Shown: positions 24,201 through 39,200 of the stretch, in pieces | How positions within the stretch are numbered: the stretch's first letter is position 1 | Layout: each line of letters opens with the position of its first letter | NCBI RefSeq assembly: GCF_004027225.2 | Contig: NW_022651110.1 | Span: 638,517 to 702,516 of the forward strand | Length of the DNA: 64,000 bases | DNA from: Strigops habroptila | Lineage: Eukaryota > Chordata > Aves > Psittaciformes > Psittacidae | Direction of reading: 5' to 3' | Notes under the pieces: model-generated | The model's database searches: none | Seen by the model: the letters and a program-made list of their open reading frames with translations, nothing else | What the model was told of the DNA's origin: nothing | Program-made: the position numbers and the translations under genes

Positions 24201-27200
24201 CAAGCATCAAAACTGAACCAAACTGGGCAGGAATTAGCGACACCTCTTGTCTGAGCAGCCTGAGAACCTCCAAAAGCTCCCCAAACCAGATGGTCACCCC
24301 CAAAAAAGCCTCCTCTGACCCCACACACATTCTCCCAAGCTTTGGGTTTGCAGCCTATGGAAAGGAACTGAGAAACAGAGGCAAGAAGAGGCATTTTGTC
24401 TCCTCTAGAGGCTGAGGGACCATCTGAGCACTGGTATGAGGCAAGGGGTGAGATATTGCATCATCTCCTGAGGTGTCGCAAGGGCTGGTTTAGCTCTGGA
24501 GCTAAAGCCCAGCTCCAACTTAAAGCTGGAGCTTCAACCTTGAGGTGTCTCAGTTGAGAGCAGAAGCACCACACGTTGGCTCCTGATACACCATGGAGGG
24601 AACCTGGAAGGAGAGATTTGGGCTCCACACGTGGTCCAGAACCACCGGAGCAACCAGAAGTGGTGAGAAAAACAGCGGAGAGACCCACGTGGTGGGATTA
24701 GCACTGTGATGGTGCTACTGGAGCTTAGTGGTGGCCAAGTGAGTGGCTGGGTGCTCACTGGTGTGATGCCACCCAACCCAGCACCAGGGTTTGGTACCAG
24801 GGCAATGAGGAACCCACACTGGGAATGTTCCAGTGATATCTAGAAGATATCCACGAAACGGGATGTTTTCCAGCCCCCAGCCCCTATTTAGCTCCTCAAA
24901 ACACAGGGAAGCACTTCCCACATCCCAGCCCATCTCCAAATCCATCCCACAGCCCCAGACGTGGCTCTTGCAGGCCGCAGGAGAAGCCAAACGTGGACAT
25001 TCTGCAGAAGAGGGTGCAACCAGCAGCTCTTTCCTCCCCGACCCGCTCTAGGTAGAGCCACCAGCAGCAGAGCTTCACATAAGCACCATGAGATGCTCCA
25101 CAACAGAGCTTTTCCCTTGGAGAAGATGACTCCCTGCACCTCCCTGTCCACCAAAAGCACCTTGACAAGGAACCTGGGTGCTCCACATGCATCATGCTAA
25201 ACAGCTTGGAGCTGTTCAGGTGGCCACCCATGCCCAGATTGAAGCTCTCCAATGCTATTCCTGCCCTAGGAGGAGACACTGCACCTCCATCCCAAGAGCC
25301 CAGCATCACCCCAGCTGCGTTCCAGGAGAGCCCATTTCACCCCCAGCCTCAGGGAGCATCCAAAGGGAGCCAGATGAGATGTTCTCCAACCCTTTGCCAG
25401 GAGCAAGGTGGGGATTGTGCTCCTGACTCCAGGGGACAGGATCAGGGCTTGGCCAGAGACACAAACTTCATGTTTCCTCCTCAAACTGGGCACGTTTGGG
25501 GTTGTTTTTCCTCCAGGTCCTGCTCCAATGAAAGCTGATGGAAACCAGAGGCATTCCCTTCTCGTGGCATCTCAGGGCTTCAGGACATGCCTGAGTCTGC
25601 AGGGGGGTGACCCTGACAACAGGAGGTGGCACCACATCATGTCTCATGTGGCTGCTGATGGAGCTGGGGACGGTGCCGTTGTGTCCATGCAACACCAGCA
25701 GCTCCTGCTTGAGCTTCCCGGGAGCAACGTGGGTCTCTTCACCTCTCTGTGGGCTGGAAGCTCATGGATTTAAGGGCTGGAATGCCCGGGATTGTGCAAC
25801 CAGCATCCAGGTGCTGATAGATCCAGTGTGGACTTTGCACAGGCAGGGAAAGACATGGCAAAGGGCCCAAGTGAAGCAGACCACGAGGTGTGGAGCAGAT
25901 CAACCCGTACGTACCCCATGTTCTGCTCTAGATCCAGGCGAAGCTGCAGCTCCCACACAAAGGGATCTGATTCTTGTAGCAGGATGGGTTGGACACTCAC
26001 TGTTGGGAGCTGCTTGGGGTTTACTCCAGGCTCTGGCTCGGGAGGAGCTGCCTGAGTTGGGACTTTGGACTTTGGAGGACTCTGTATCAGCTGTGAGGGG
26101 CAGGAAGCAGATCCTGATCTGATGGCCAGCCCTGGAATGGGGCGAACAACCCAACATCCTGAAGGGATGCAGCTTCCCAGCCCCAGATTCCATGTCTTTA
26201 AGGGCGCCAGTGCTCCCTTCCATGAAATCATCCACCCATCACCTCACTGAGGCTCATAGGAGGAGCAAACCCATCCCTACGTGTCCCTGTGGCTCCAAGC
26301 CACGCTGGAGGCAGCATGAACACAAACCAGCTCCAAAACCACAGCAAAGAGCGAACCACATGCTGGTCCCATCCATCCTGCCAGCTCCATGCATCCCAGT
26401 GATCCCAGTCATCCCTTGCTCGGCTCTTTTGGAGCCATTTCAGTGGGTCTTATGCAGAGAAGCACTGGGAATGATGGGATCAGGTCCAAAACCAAGGAAC
26501 AGGGGTATCTCCAGGGAGGGACAGAGCCAGAGGAGCAGGTCAGAGCTCTGCTCCTCCATGACCTGATGCTTATCTCATGCAGGGTCTCCCCACCAAAAGA
26601 GGTTGGGCACAAGACATCCGGAATGCATTTGGGATGCTGGGGATCAGCACAGTTCCCAGCCTTTGGTCTCCTCCTTGGGTTCATTTTGGACATGGGGACA
26701 GAGGATGGTCCACCCCAGAGGCACGTCTGTCCTTGGAGATCTTCCATCCTGCCTGTTCCCAGCATCCACCCAACCAACTGTCCCCCAACTACTGAACCTG
26801 AAGGGGTAGAAGCCTTCATGGGGCTCAGAGACTTGGGAAGCTCCATGAGCATGGAGCATCATCTGAAACAGCAGCATGGGAAGGGGATGGGGGGCCATAG
26901 AGCATCTCCAGGGGTAGGTCTGGATGAGGGATGGGTCAGGGACTGGCTCTCCTCACCGTCCCAGGAGAAACACAAGGCTATGGGGAGACACCAGGACAAC
27001 CTGGGGGTCAGGAACAACATCCCGGTGCCACCAAGTCTCTCAGCAAGAGAAACCACATCACCAGGACCTCCAAAGCAGGAGACAAGGAGCTTCAGGCACT
27101 ACCAAATCCAGCAACACCCCAATATCAGCTTTGATGCCACCACTTTGAGCCACTGAGCAAGGACGAACATGAGACTATTCCTATAGGAGAAGACCATGGA

Positions 27201-30200
27201 TCACACGTCAGCTCCAGCTGAAGCCACCCCACATTCCCCATCCACCAGCAACACACATTGATGGCCAAGCACCCACTGAGGGCCTGTCCTTCCCAATGGA
27301 TGGGCTTTGGGACAAGCACTGGTGTCCCTTCCCGACTCCCTAAAACGGAGCATGGGCATTCCCACCCTCTTCCATACAGGAGGGAATCCCATCCCTGCAT
27401 GGAACCGAGCCCATCTACTGTGTCCCCTGGTTGGTGTCACCCAGCCTGGACACCACAGACCCCCCCGAAACCCCACATGAGACCATGGCACGTGGACCAG
27501 TGTCCTACCATGTGCTCCGGGATGAAGGGATCCCTCTCTCCTCTGTCACCATCACTGGTCCAGGGTTCTCCTGTCCCTCTCACCTCTCTCACCATCACCA
27601 CTCTGGGTTCTCCTGTCCCTCTCTCCTATGTCACCATCACTGGTCCAGGGTTCTCCTGTCCCTCTCTCCTCTGTCACCATCACTGGTCCAGGGTTCTCCT
27701 GTCCCTCTCACCTCTGTCACCATCACTGGTCCAGGGTTCTCCTGTCCCTCTCACCTCTGTCACCATCACTGGTCCAGGGTTCTCCTGTCCCTCTCACCTC
27801 TGTCACCATCACTGGTCCAGGGTTCTCCTGTCCCTCTCACCTCTGTCACCATCACTGGTCCAGGGTTCTCCTGTCCCTCTCACCTCTGTCACCATCACTG
27901 GTCCAGGGTTCTCCTGTCCCTCTCACCTCTGTCACCATCACCACTCCGGGTTCTCCTGTCCCCCCTCTCACAACCCTGCAGCAGTTGGGAAGGCAGCAGC
28001 CGCTCAGGATGTGGGCTCTGGGTCTCAGCAGCCAGAGGTGGAGACCTGCTGCAAGGGGAGGTGCTGGACGTGCTGACTCAGCACCCAGCAAGCTCCAGCT
28101 CATCCCAGCACAATCCCCCCCCCCCCCAGCTCCACTCCACTGCTCCAGGTTGGGTGGAGAAGTGGTTCAGAGCAGCCTGAGGAGAAGGATTTGGGGGTGT
28201 TGGGTGAGGAGAAGCTCAATGTGACCCATCGACAACCTCCCATGTGCTGGGCTGCGTCAAGTGTGAGCAGCTGAGCCTGCCCCCCTGCTCTGCTCTGGTG
28301 ACACCCCACTTGGGTGCTGCATCCAGCTCTGGTGGCCTCAACATAAGGAGGACATGGAGCTGTTGGAGCAAGGCCAGAGGAGGCCACGAGGATGAGCAGG
28401 GGCTGGAGCAGCTCCCACATGGAGCCAGGCTGAGAACATTGGGGCTGGAGAAGAGAAGCTGCGTGGAGAGCTCAGAGCAGCTCCCAGGGGCTGAAGGGGG
28501 GTCCAGGGATGTGGAGAAGGAGCTTCAGCAGTGATAGGACAAGGGGTGATGGGTTCAAACTGAAACAGGGAAGTTCAGGTTGGAGATAAGGAAGAAGTTC
28601 TTCCCTGGGAGGGTGGTGGGACACTGGAATGGGTTGAATGGAGAAGGTTTGGATGCCCCATCGCTGGCAGTGTTCAAGGCCAGGTTGGACACAGCTTGGA
28701 GCAACCTGCTCTAGTGGAAGGTGTCCTTGCCCGTGGCAGGGGGTTGGAACTGGATGGGCTTTAAGCTCCCTTCAACCCAACCCATTCCATGATTCCATGA
28801 CTCTAAGTGTGTTTGCAACCTGCAGCTCCCTGACTTCTGGAGGCAGCAGAGCAGAGCCAGCAACTGTCAGCAGCTCCAACAGGCATCCGCTCCCTGCTGG
28901 AAAACCTCCAGCCCATCCGAGGAGGTGGAAACCCCCTTTTTCCACCCCAAAACTCCATAAACAACAGGTGAAAGACCCCCCACATGAGGTTCCATCAGCG
29001 GTGTGTGAGTGAGATGAACCCCAAGTGCTGGAGGTGTGGGGAAGGGGGAAGGACCCGGAGTTGTGAGCAGCCGGCAGCGTGGCTTGTTTGCCTTGGCACG
29101 ATCCACAGGGAACCCGACACGTTCCCAGAGAGCAGCTTGGCTCCTATTCCCAGCCTCCCCACACTCCCTGCCCACAGCACACGGGTCACACTTGGCTCTT
29201 CTCGGCTCTTGGGGTACGTGCAGAGCTCAGGAGGGCGATGAAGAGCCCAAACCCATCCCGAAAGCTCCAGGAGCTGAGGGGAGAAGCTCTGGGTTGTGCT
29301 TCCTCCAAGAGAAAAGTGGTCCAAGGCCAACAGTCAGGCTTAAGGGCTTGGTCCCAGCCTCCGGGACAACAGGGAATTGCCAGGATACTCCAAGCCTTTG
29401 GGTGATTTCAGGCTCCAACGGGATTCCCAAGGCTCTCACAGATGAGACCATGGGGCAAGGGCAGGCAGTGCCCCAAACCTGCTCCTTCTTCTGCCAGCCT
29501 GGCCCATGCTGCAACCTCTGAGCATCACTCGCACCAACGATGCCCGGCCTGAAGCACCTTCTGGGATGGTCCCAATCCCATTTAGCCCCAGGACAACAAC
29601 CTCCAACCCAAAATCTCTCCCCAGTGTTTGCCATTCCAATCCCAAATTCCCAAAACTGGGAATTACCAAGCCTTTTAAAAGCAAAAGCAATGAGAAAGAG
29701 CCCCCCACTGAGGGTGCCAGCCCAGCACTAAGGTCTTCTCCCTGCAGCTAAGAGCCCAAATTGAGCCTTTTCAGAGGATTCCAAGCAGATCCTTGCAAAC
29801 CTTTCCTTGCTTTTTCACTTCCCTGAAAGAGTTCCAGGAGCAAATTCATCCCCTTGGATCCATCCAGCTTTAAGGAAGATTTATGGGACCGGAGGCAAAA
29901 ACTTCCCTCGTCAGCAGAGGACACATCCAGCAGCTCATGGAAGAGCAGTTTCAATCCAAGCTGCTTGACAGGATTCCAGCCTCTGGTGCAGACTCATCTT
30001 GTTTGGATCCATCCCGATTCATTCCATTCCAGGAAAGATTTGGCTTCCCCATGATTAAAACAGGGTTAAACCACCTAACAGCAATGATGGAGGAAGGATT
30101 TGGCTTCCCCATGGTTAAAACTGGGTTTAAACATGTAAAACAGCATTGATAGAGGAAGGATTTGGCCTCCCGATGGTTAAAACTGGGTTTAAACATGTAA

Positions 30201-33200
30201 AGCAGCAATGATGGAGGAAGGATTTGGCTTCCCGATGGTTAAAACTGGGTTTAAACACGTAAAACAGCATTGCTAGAGAAAGGATTTGGCTTTCCTATGG
30301 TTAAAACTGGGTTTAAACACGTAAAACAGCATTGATAGAGAAAGGATTTGGCTTTCCTATGGTTAAAACTGGGTTTAAACACGTAAAACAGCATCGAGGC
30401 AGGAAGGATTTGGCTTTCCCAAGGTTAAAACAGGGTTAAATCACCTCAAAAAGCAGTGGATGTCTTGTCCGGAAGGATGCTGTGGAACAGACACCCACTG
30501 CCTTCCCTCACCCATGAGATGGGCCACAACAGGATAGTCAGGGTGAGATGACCTTCCCCTCATGAACCCACCTTGGCTTTGACCATTTACTGCCTTCCAG
30601 TTGACTGCGACCTCTCCAGAGTCTCCAAACCCTTGATAAGTAACAGAAAGGTCCCACAAGGACATTGTCCAACTCTCCCAGTTGGATGAATCCCATCAGG
30701 TCACTCATGTGCATGGAATTGCTGCAGCAAATCCCACACAAATCAAAGCCAACTGGGAGATCATCGCTCCCCACTTGTGGGCCACCACCTCTGGTGGTCC
30801 CAGGGCCCATCACTAGTGTTAAAGACATGAACTAGCTCTGCTTTACCTTCATCCCTATATATGAGGTGACCAACATCATCAACCAAGAGTTCCTTTCATC
30901 CTCTTTTTGCTGTTAAAACACCTAAACCCATCCTTTTCGGGGTTATCCACCATGGTTCTGACCAGACATGGAGCTGCGGGAGGCCCAGTGCAAAGAGGAA
31001 TCTCATTTCAACCTCCAGACATGGATCAAGGTGGCCTCATGCCAAAGCATTGCCTCATTCCTGCTGCGCCTGGGAGAAGGTTCAAGTCTCCCCATCCCCA
31101 GCTTGACCCAGCACCAGTTTCCTCTTGCCACAACCACGCTCCTGAAGAGCTTTTATCCCACTGAAATCGAGGAGAAACCACCAGATTTCAGGTTTTCCAC
31201 ATCTCTGGATAACCTGGATAGAGCAGGACAGCACCCGGGGGTGCTGCACCCAAACAAACCACCCCAAACCCCAACACTCACCCCAACCAAGACCTTGCCT
31301 TTGCACGGCCACGAAGCAGCCACACCAGCGCAGCACCCAGTGGAGAAGCAGGATTGGGCCATGTCCTACTTTGCAGAGGCACCAGGAGAATCCCTGGCTG
31401 TGCCCAGAGTTGTCCCCAGCCTATTTTTATCCCGTGGCCCAGTTCCAGGAGCTGCAGGAGCTCCGGGAGTGGATCTGGGAGTTATTTATAGGCACCAAAA
31501 GACAGGCACAGCAGGTGCTGGGACAACCACATCCGAGCGTTGGGATGAGCCCTTCTCCCTGTACACCGAGGAGAACCACCACCACCAGGCACCAGGCAGG
31601 ACCCCCTCTCACCACACACCTTGTCCATGCGAGGCCACGGCTTTAAGTGACCAAAGCCATCCTCTCGGTGGGACGTTTGAGGACCACATCGTGACCACAT
31701 CTCAAATCTCCACTCAACCAAATCCTAGTTTCGGGGCTTACCCCATGGCATGGGTGGAAAGCTACTGACCTCCAAAGTCATGGAATGGGGTGGGGTGGAA
31801 AGGAGCTTTACATCATCTAGTTCCATCCCCCTGCCATGGGCAGGGACACCTTCCACTAGAGCAGGTTGCTCCAAGCTGTGTCCAACCTGGCCTTGAACAC
31901 TGCCAGCGATGGGGCACCCAAACCTTCTCCATTCAACCCATTCCAGTGTCCCACCACCCTCCCAGGGAAGAACTTCTTCCTTATCTCCAACCTGAACTTC
32001 CCTGTTGCAGTTTGAACCCATCACCCCTTGTCCTATCACTGCTGAAGGTCCTTCTCCACATCCCTGGAGCCCCCTTCAGCCCCTGGGAGCTGCTCTGAGC
32101 TCTCCACGCAGCTTCTCTTCTCCAGCCCCAATGTTCTCAGCCTGGCTCCATTTGGGAGCTGCTCCAGCCCCTCCTCATCCTCGTGGCCTCCTCTGGCCTT
32201 GTTCCAACAGCTCCATGTCCTCCTTATGTTGAGGCCACCAGAGCTGGATGCAGCACCCAAGTGGGGTGTCACCAGAGCAGAGGGAAGAGACGCACTGTTT
32301 CAGGGATGGAGTTTGGGGGTTTGCCATTCAACTTCCAGGTTTCCAAGTGCACTCCACATGCTCCAGCCAAGCCCTGCCTCTTGTCCTGGCCTCAAGCCTT
32401 CAGCTATTTACTTGCTAGGCAACAACATGACATCTCTCCTGGCAGCGTCCACCAAGCGTGAGCAGTCAGGAAGGTCACTGGGAACGGCAGCAGAACCTCC
32501 CAGTTCAGGGAGGCCAAGAGCTTAAACTCAGCCCAGTTTTAGCAAGGAAGGAGATAGGGGGGAAACCTGCCTTGAGTTCATGGGCAGCTCCTCACCCTGG
32601 GTAAGGAACATCACGAAGAGGCGCTGGATGGAGGCACCAGGGGCTGTCCTGAAGAGTTAAGGCAAGATTAGGAGGAGCCGCACCTCCAGTAGGTGTCTGG
32701 TCTCATGACTTGTGTATCTGCTCTGGATGGGATCCAAAGATGGGCCATAAAGTGGCCCAGCACTTGGCAAACACACCTTGGGATGGGCTACACCAGACGA
32801 AGGCTCTGAGCTCTCTGCTCAAGATCAAACCAGAGCATCATTTCCTACCCTGCAGCACCTCAACATGGGGACCCACCATGCAAGAACAACATGTTTCGCC
32901 CCAAAATCCACCTAAACTCACTCCAATGCTTCCCAACTATAACTAGGGTGGTGCCATGAGGTCTCAGCACCCACCAAAGCCCAGATCCAGAACAAATCCC
33001 AGCATCGGAAGGGCTGAGGATACGCTGACGTCCTCATCATGTTCAGTTTATAACCCAGGCTCCCATAACCCAACTGCTCCAGGGCTTTGCTCCTGCCTCT
33101 CATCTCCAAGTCCCCAAGAAGGCTCATCCAGATGTTCTTTGGAACATGCCCCAGGAAGAGGTGGGACAGGCGACAGCACCTCAGGACCCTCACACATGCT

Positions 33201-36200
33201 CCATGACAATGGATTTAAGGCTTGGTTAAGGAAGAGTTTAAGGGTTGGGTTTGTAGAACCACACGAACATCTACCAGAAGACTTGAAGGACCAACTCCTT
33301 GGGGGGGTTTTGGTGTGTCCTTGGGCAGCTCAGACCAAGACAGACACAGATTCAACCACGTTGAGCACCAGCAGAAACGACTCTTCAGGAACCACAGCTT
33401 AAGAGAGCAACAGCCCCTTCATGCAAGCCCCAACCACCACCTCCCTTCTCCACCTCTTCACTGGTAGTAGGTGACACAAACCAAGCCCAACACCCGTGTC
33501 CTGCTTGGGGACAAGAGGCCACCACCAAGAGCAACGCTCCATCCCAAACTCAACACCCCAGTTCATAGCCATCCCGCGGGTCCATCCCAAACCCAACACC
33601 CCAATTTGGAACCATCCCCCGGCTCCATCCCAAACCCAACACCCCAATTTGGAACCATCCCCCAGCTCCATCCCACACCCTACACCCCAATTTGGAACCA
33701 TCCCAAACCCTACACCCCAATTTGGGGCCATCCCAAACCCAACACCCCGATTTGGGGCCATCCCCCAGCTCCATCCCAAACCCTACACCCCAATTTGGGG
33801 TCATCCCAAACCCTACACCCCAATTTGGGGCCATCCCAAGCTCCATCCTAAACCCAACACCCCAATTTAGGGCCATCCCCCAGCTCCATCCCAAACCCAA
33901 CACCCCAATTTGGGGTCATCCCAAACCCAACACCCCAATTTGGAACCATCCCCCAGCTCCATCCCAAACCCTACACCCCAAATTGGAACCATCCCCCAGC
34001 TCCATCCCAAACCCTACACCCCAATTTGGAACCATCCCAAACCCAACACCCCAATTTGGGGTCATCCCAAACCCAACACCCCAATTTGGAACCATCCCCC
34101 GGCTCCATCCCAAACCCAACACCCCAAATTGGAACCATCCCCCAGCTCCATCCCAAACCCTACACCCCAATTTGGGGCCATCCCAAACCCAACACCCCAA
34201 TTTGGAACCATCCCCCGGCTCCATCCCAAACCCTACACCCCAATTTGGGGCCATCCCAAGCTCCATCCTAAACCCAGCACCCTCAACCCAGTCTCTCCAG
34301 CACCACAGAGGTGGGATGTGCTGGAGCACCAGTATTCCCCGCTGGCAAATTAATGCCAATGCAAGGATGGATTGGTCCCAAACCACCCCCCAAGCTGGAG
34401 ATATGGACCCAAACAACTTCCCAACACACGTGGCACTGGTGCCCATCACACCCCACACCTTGGAATTACCTCCCAGGAGAGGATATGGGAAGAAGGAGAC
34501 CTACAAGCTACAGCCCCATGGGAGCAAAGAGAGCTGAGCTGGTGGGACAAGCCAACACCTTCCCCCAGGGCCATTCCTAAACCAATTCCCAACTAAACCC
34601 CCATCAAACCTCATCAAACCCCACCAAACCCTATCGAGACCCCACCAAATCCCACCAAAGCCCCATCAAAATCCCACCAAATGCCCATCAAACCCCACCA
34701 AAGCACCATCAAACGTCATCAAACCTCGTAAAACCCCCATCAAACCCCACCAAAGCGCCATCAAACGTCATCAAACCTCATAAAACCCCCATCAAATCCC
34801 ACCAAAGCACCATCAAACGTCATCAAACCTCATAAAACCCCCATCAAACCCCACCAAAGCACCATCAAACGTCATCAAACCTCATAAAACCCCCATCAAA
34901 CCCCACCAAAGCGCCATCAAACGTCATCAAACCTCATAAAACCCCCATCAAACCCCACCAAAGCACCATCAAACGTCATCAAACCTCGTAAAACCCCCAT
35001 CAAACCCCACCAAAGCGCCATCAAACGTCATCAAACCTCATAAAACCCCCATCAAACCCCACCAAAGCACCATCAAACATCATCAAACCTCATAAAACCC
35101 CCATCAAACCCCACCAAAGCACCATCAAATGTCATCAAACCTCATAAAACCCCCCTCAAACCCCACCAAAGCGCCATCAAACGTCATCAAACCTCATAAA
35201 ACCCCCTCAAACCCCACCAAAGCCCCATCAATCATCATCAAACCTCATAAAACCCCCCTCAAACCCCACCAAAGCACCATCAAACGTCATCAAACCTCAT
35301 AAAACCCCCATCAAACCCCACCAAAGCCCCATCAATCATCATCAAACCTCATAAAACCCCCCTCAAACCCCACCAAAGCGCCATCAAACGTCATCAAACC
35401 TCATAAAACCCCCCTCAAACCCCACCAAAGCCCCATCAATCATCATCAAACCTCATAAAACCCCCCTCAAACCCCACCAAAGCACCATCAAACGTCATAA
35501 AACCTCATAAAACCCCCACCAAACCCCACCAAAGCACCATCAAACGTCATAAAACCTCATAAAACCCCCACCAAACCCCACCAAACCCCAGACTTGGGGT
35601 CCAGAACCCCACACCAGACCCACAAAAGCTCCTTCTTCTACATCTTGGATTAACCCAACACAAGTTTTGCCTTCATTCAAGTGTCCTCCTGGACACAGGG
35701 CACTGGTAGGGTCATGAGTTGGGGCATCAACTGGCCTTGGTGACACCACTCCTGATCCAGAGCAGGATGTCCTCCCATTGGGGACCCTGTGACAGCCCAC
35801 AACTGCCACAGCAACCCCAAAGCAACCTGTCCCCATGTCAGGGACCTCATGGCACCATCCATCCCACATTGCAGCCCAAACCACAACCTCAACCTTCCCA
35901 TTCCCAGTTCCATGATGACAAATCCTCCTTTAGAACCTCCCCTCACCTCCAGCGAAACCTTCTCATGCTCCATCACCGCTGGGGACATGGGGACACACTG
36001 AGGGGACCAGCTTCTCCTTGGGCAGCCCCAAGCCATGAGGTGCTGAGCTGGTGCCATGCACAACCCTGAGGTACCACGACTGGTTCGAAGAGCCCCTGTT
36101 GTGTTACAGCACCCCAAAAAACTTCCAAGGAACAGCCAAAACCAGCCCCCCAAGGAGCAAGGAAGGGGAAAGAGGCCACCAAAAGGCCATGGGAAGGGTT

Positions 36201-39200
36201 CTCCACCAGCCTCCATCACTCGTGGTGCTGGGGAGGGTTCAGGTGCCACCAGCAGGGATGGGAATTCCTTCCTCCTGCTCAGCTCAAAGCCCAATGGGGC
36301 AGAACAGAGCCATCAAAGAACATCAGAAGAGCCCCAAAGCCTTGAAGTTGGTGACACCACAAGGTTCTGTGTGGGGTCTTCCCACCCCATAAGGCCCTTA
36401 GCCTGGTGTGCCTCCATTTTGGGGCATTTTGGGCCGTTTCACCTTGGTTTCTCCAGCTGGGAGAAAGTGATGGGGGTCTGCAGCCCATGAGCAGAGCTGG
36501 GTCCACCTGAAGCACCCAACAACCCCAACTGAGCTCCACCACCCACCCAGAGCCAGGCTGGACACCCACATGGGGACATTCTCCACTTCCTAACACAGCC
36601 CTCACTGGTTTTGGGGTGCCACCTCCCTCCTTCTTTAAGCACCATCTCTAAACACTTGTGTCCATGCCCTGGAGTTAATTTTCCACCCATTGACCCCAGT
36701 GAAGGATCAAAGAGCTGAGAAGTTTCCCAGATGCAACACGCTCCTTCCACACCCACCTTGTGGTGGTGTGGAGCCACCAAGCACCAGCAGATAAGGTTGA
36801 AAGTCAATCATGTTGGTGGAGACTCCAAATGACCCACCAGCCAGGGGAAAAGTAATGAGGCCACTGGTCGGATCCATGGCCACCACCCACCTCATTCCCA
36901 GCAGAGATGCAGGGATGGGGAAGGACAGGAGAGCAAACACATGGAAGGGTTCAGGTAAGACTTGGGGTGGTGGCATCTGGCCAGCATTTGGCACTGGGTT
37001 GCTGGAGAAGTTGAGGCAGGAGACACCTGCCTCTAAACCCTCTAAAGACACTGGACAATCAGGGGTCTACGGACAACTTGGAGTAACTGCATTCAGGAGA
37101 TCAGGAACTCCATCCAAAAAGTTAAAGTCAACATCTCAACATCCAAGTGGACACCAGTAACAACTGGAGACCCTAATGTAGAGAGTGAGAAGGTCCCCCT
37201 GAGCCTTCTCTTCTCCAGACTAAACCCCCCAGGTCCCTCAGCCGTTCCTCATCACACTTGTGCTCCAGGCCCTGCACCAGCTCCGGTGCCCTTCTCTGGC
37301 CCCGCTGCAGCACCTCAATGTCTCTCTTGGATTGAGGGGCCCAGAACTGACCCAGGATTCGAGGTGCAGCCTCATGAGCACCCAGTGCAAGGGGACAATC
37401 CCTGCCCTGGCCCTGCTGCCACCCTGGTGCTGATCCAGGCCAGGATGCTGGTGGCCACCTTGACTACAAGCTCATGTTCAGCTCCATCAACCAGCACCCC
37501 CAGCTCCTTCTCCATGAGCAGTTTCCAGCCACTGGAGCATTCCATGGGATTGGTGCGGCCCATGTGCAGGACCACTGAGCCTTGTTGAACCTCATCCCAT
37601 TGGTCTCACCCTCATCCCTATCCCCAAAAGCCACCCCGATGGCACCAACCAGGGACTCACCAGCAACGTCGTGTGCCTCCAGGGCGACGTCAGGCTCTTG
37701 ACGGGCCAGTGATGAGAAGAAGTCAGGTTCCTCTTGCAACGGGCACAGCTCAACACTGGAGGGTCCCTTCCCCTCCCTGCTCATGGTCTCCAGATCATCC
37801 TCAGCATAGAAAGCATCTTCCTCAAGCTCTGCCTCCGTTTCCACCGAGCTCCCAGCTAATGCCGGCTTCTCCAGGGGTTTCTTTGCATCCTGAAGGAAAG
37901 CTGCTCTTCGCTCTTCCCCTTGGGGACACTCCAGGGGTGGAAAAGTCTCGTTGGTTGGCTCCGGTGGCATCAACAGGGCTCTGCCTCCATCTCCTTGGCG
38001 CTCTGAGAAGCTCGGGACAGCTTTCTCCATCCCTCGGCGATTGTGCTGGGTCACTCGGATAAAAGCCCCGCGCCGGCACTCGGGAACGCCGATGGCCAGG
38101 GACCCACGGCCAAACCTGGAAGGCAGCAGAGATACAAGAGGAGGACATGAAGAAGAGAAGCTGGATTTTGATGAGCTGGAGGAGAAGCAGTGGCTGCTCC
38201 GGGTCTCGAGGCCTTGCGGTGGTCACCAAAGCTCTTGGTGGCCCAGAAGCAGGCGAGACATCGGGTCCCATCACTCGCCCCTTGGTGCTGACATGGTGCT
38301 GGGTCCCTGCTGGACCCCAATATGAAGCTTCCCCCCTCTCCCCCCTGCACCCCAATTTGCTCTCCATGCTCATCCCCACCATGCGCTTCCCAAAACCCCA
38401 CCAGTCACCCTCAAACTGGTCCTTGATCCCCCCAGAATTCCATCCCATGACGGGAAAGCCACAGGTTGGCACCACGGGAGCTCTGCTCTGCCACCAGCTA
38501 CCCCCAAACCCAGGATGTGGGGGGGGATTTGGGATGCTGTGCTGCATCCTTCCCCCTGCGTGAATCCAACTGGATGGGTACCTTCCTAATGGGGGACCCC
38601 TGAAGGATTTAGGGACCCCTCAAAGGACTTGGGGACCCCTCAAAGGGGCAACCAAGTGCTGGCCACTCGAGTGTGGGTGTCCCCAAACCCAACCCATCAC
38701 CCCAAAACACCTTCCGCGGCCAGATCCTGCTGTTAAAGGGTGAAAAGTGGGATCATTGGGAGAAATAAAAGGATCAGCTCAGGCTCCTGCTCTCTCTGCA
38801 GCGCAGGTTGAATCTGGATCCAGGCAAAGAAGGGAAAACCAGGAGGAAAGAGGCACTAAAGGGCTTATCAGCTCCATGGGAGGATAAAGGCACACGGGAG
38901 GAGAGGAAGGAGCTAAATTTACCCTGGAGAAGAGCCTATAAATACCTTCAAGGTAAGGAATGCAAATGAAGAGGGAATTATTCCGAGCTGGCACAAGAGG
39001 TTTTCCCGCCCCGGGGGGGCTGAGGGAGGAGAAGGGATGGAGCAAACCCCAAGCAACACCCTGCAGCCATCCCGAAATGCCAACCTGGAATCCCGCCACT
39101 TCCCCCGGGAACGTGGCTTAAGTTTGCCCATTAGAAGGGAAAAGAGAAAATCAATTCAGTTCATTCCTACGTGGGCTCCACGTGCCAGTGGCTTTCAGCC

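Noticed and set aside
30968-31768. 267-codon plus-strand ORF
   Set aside because: No recognisable motif, no splice or start context, and antisense within a WIZ intron. Not enough to call a gene.
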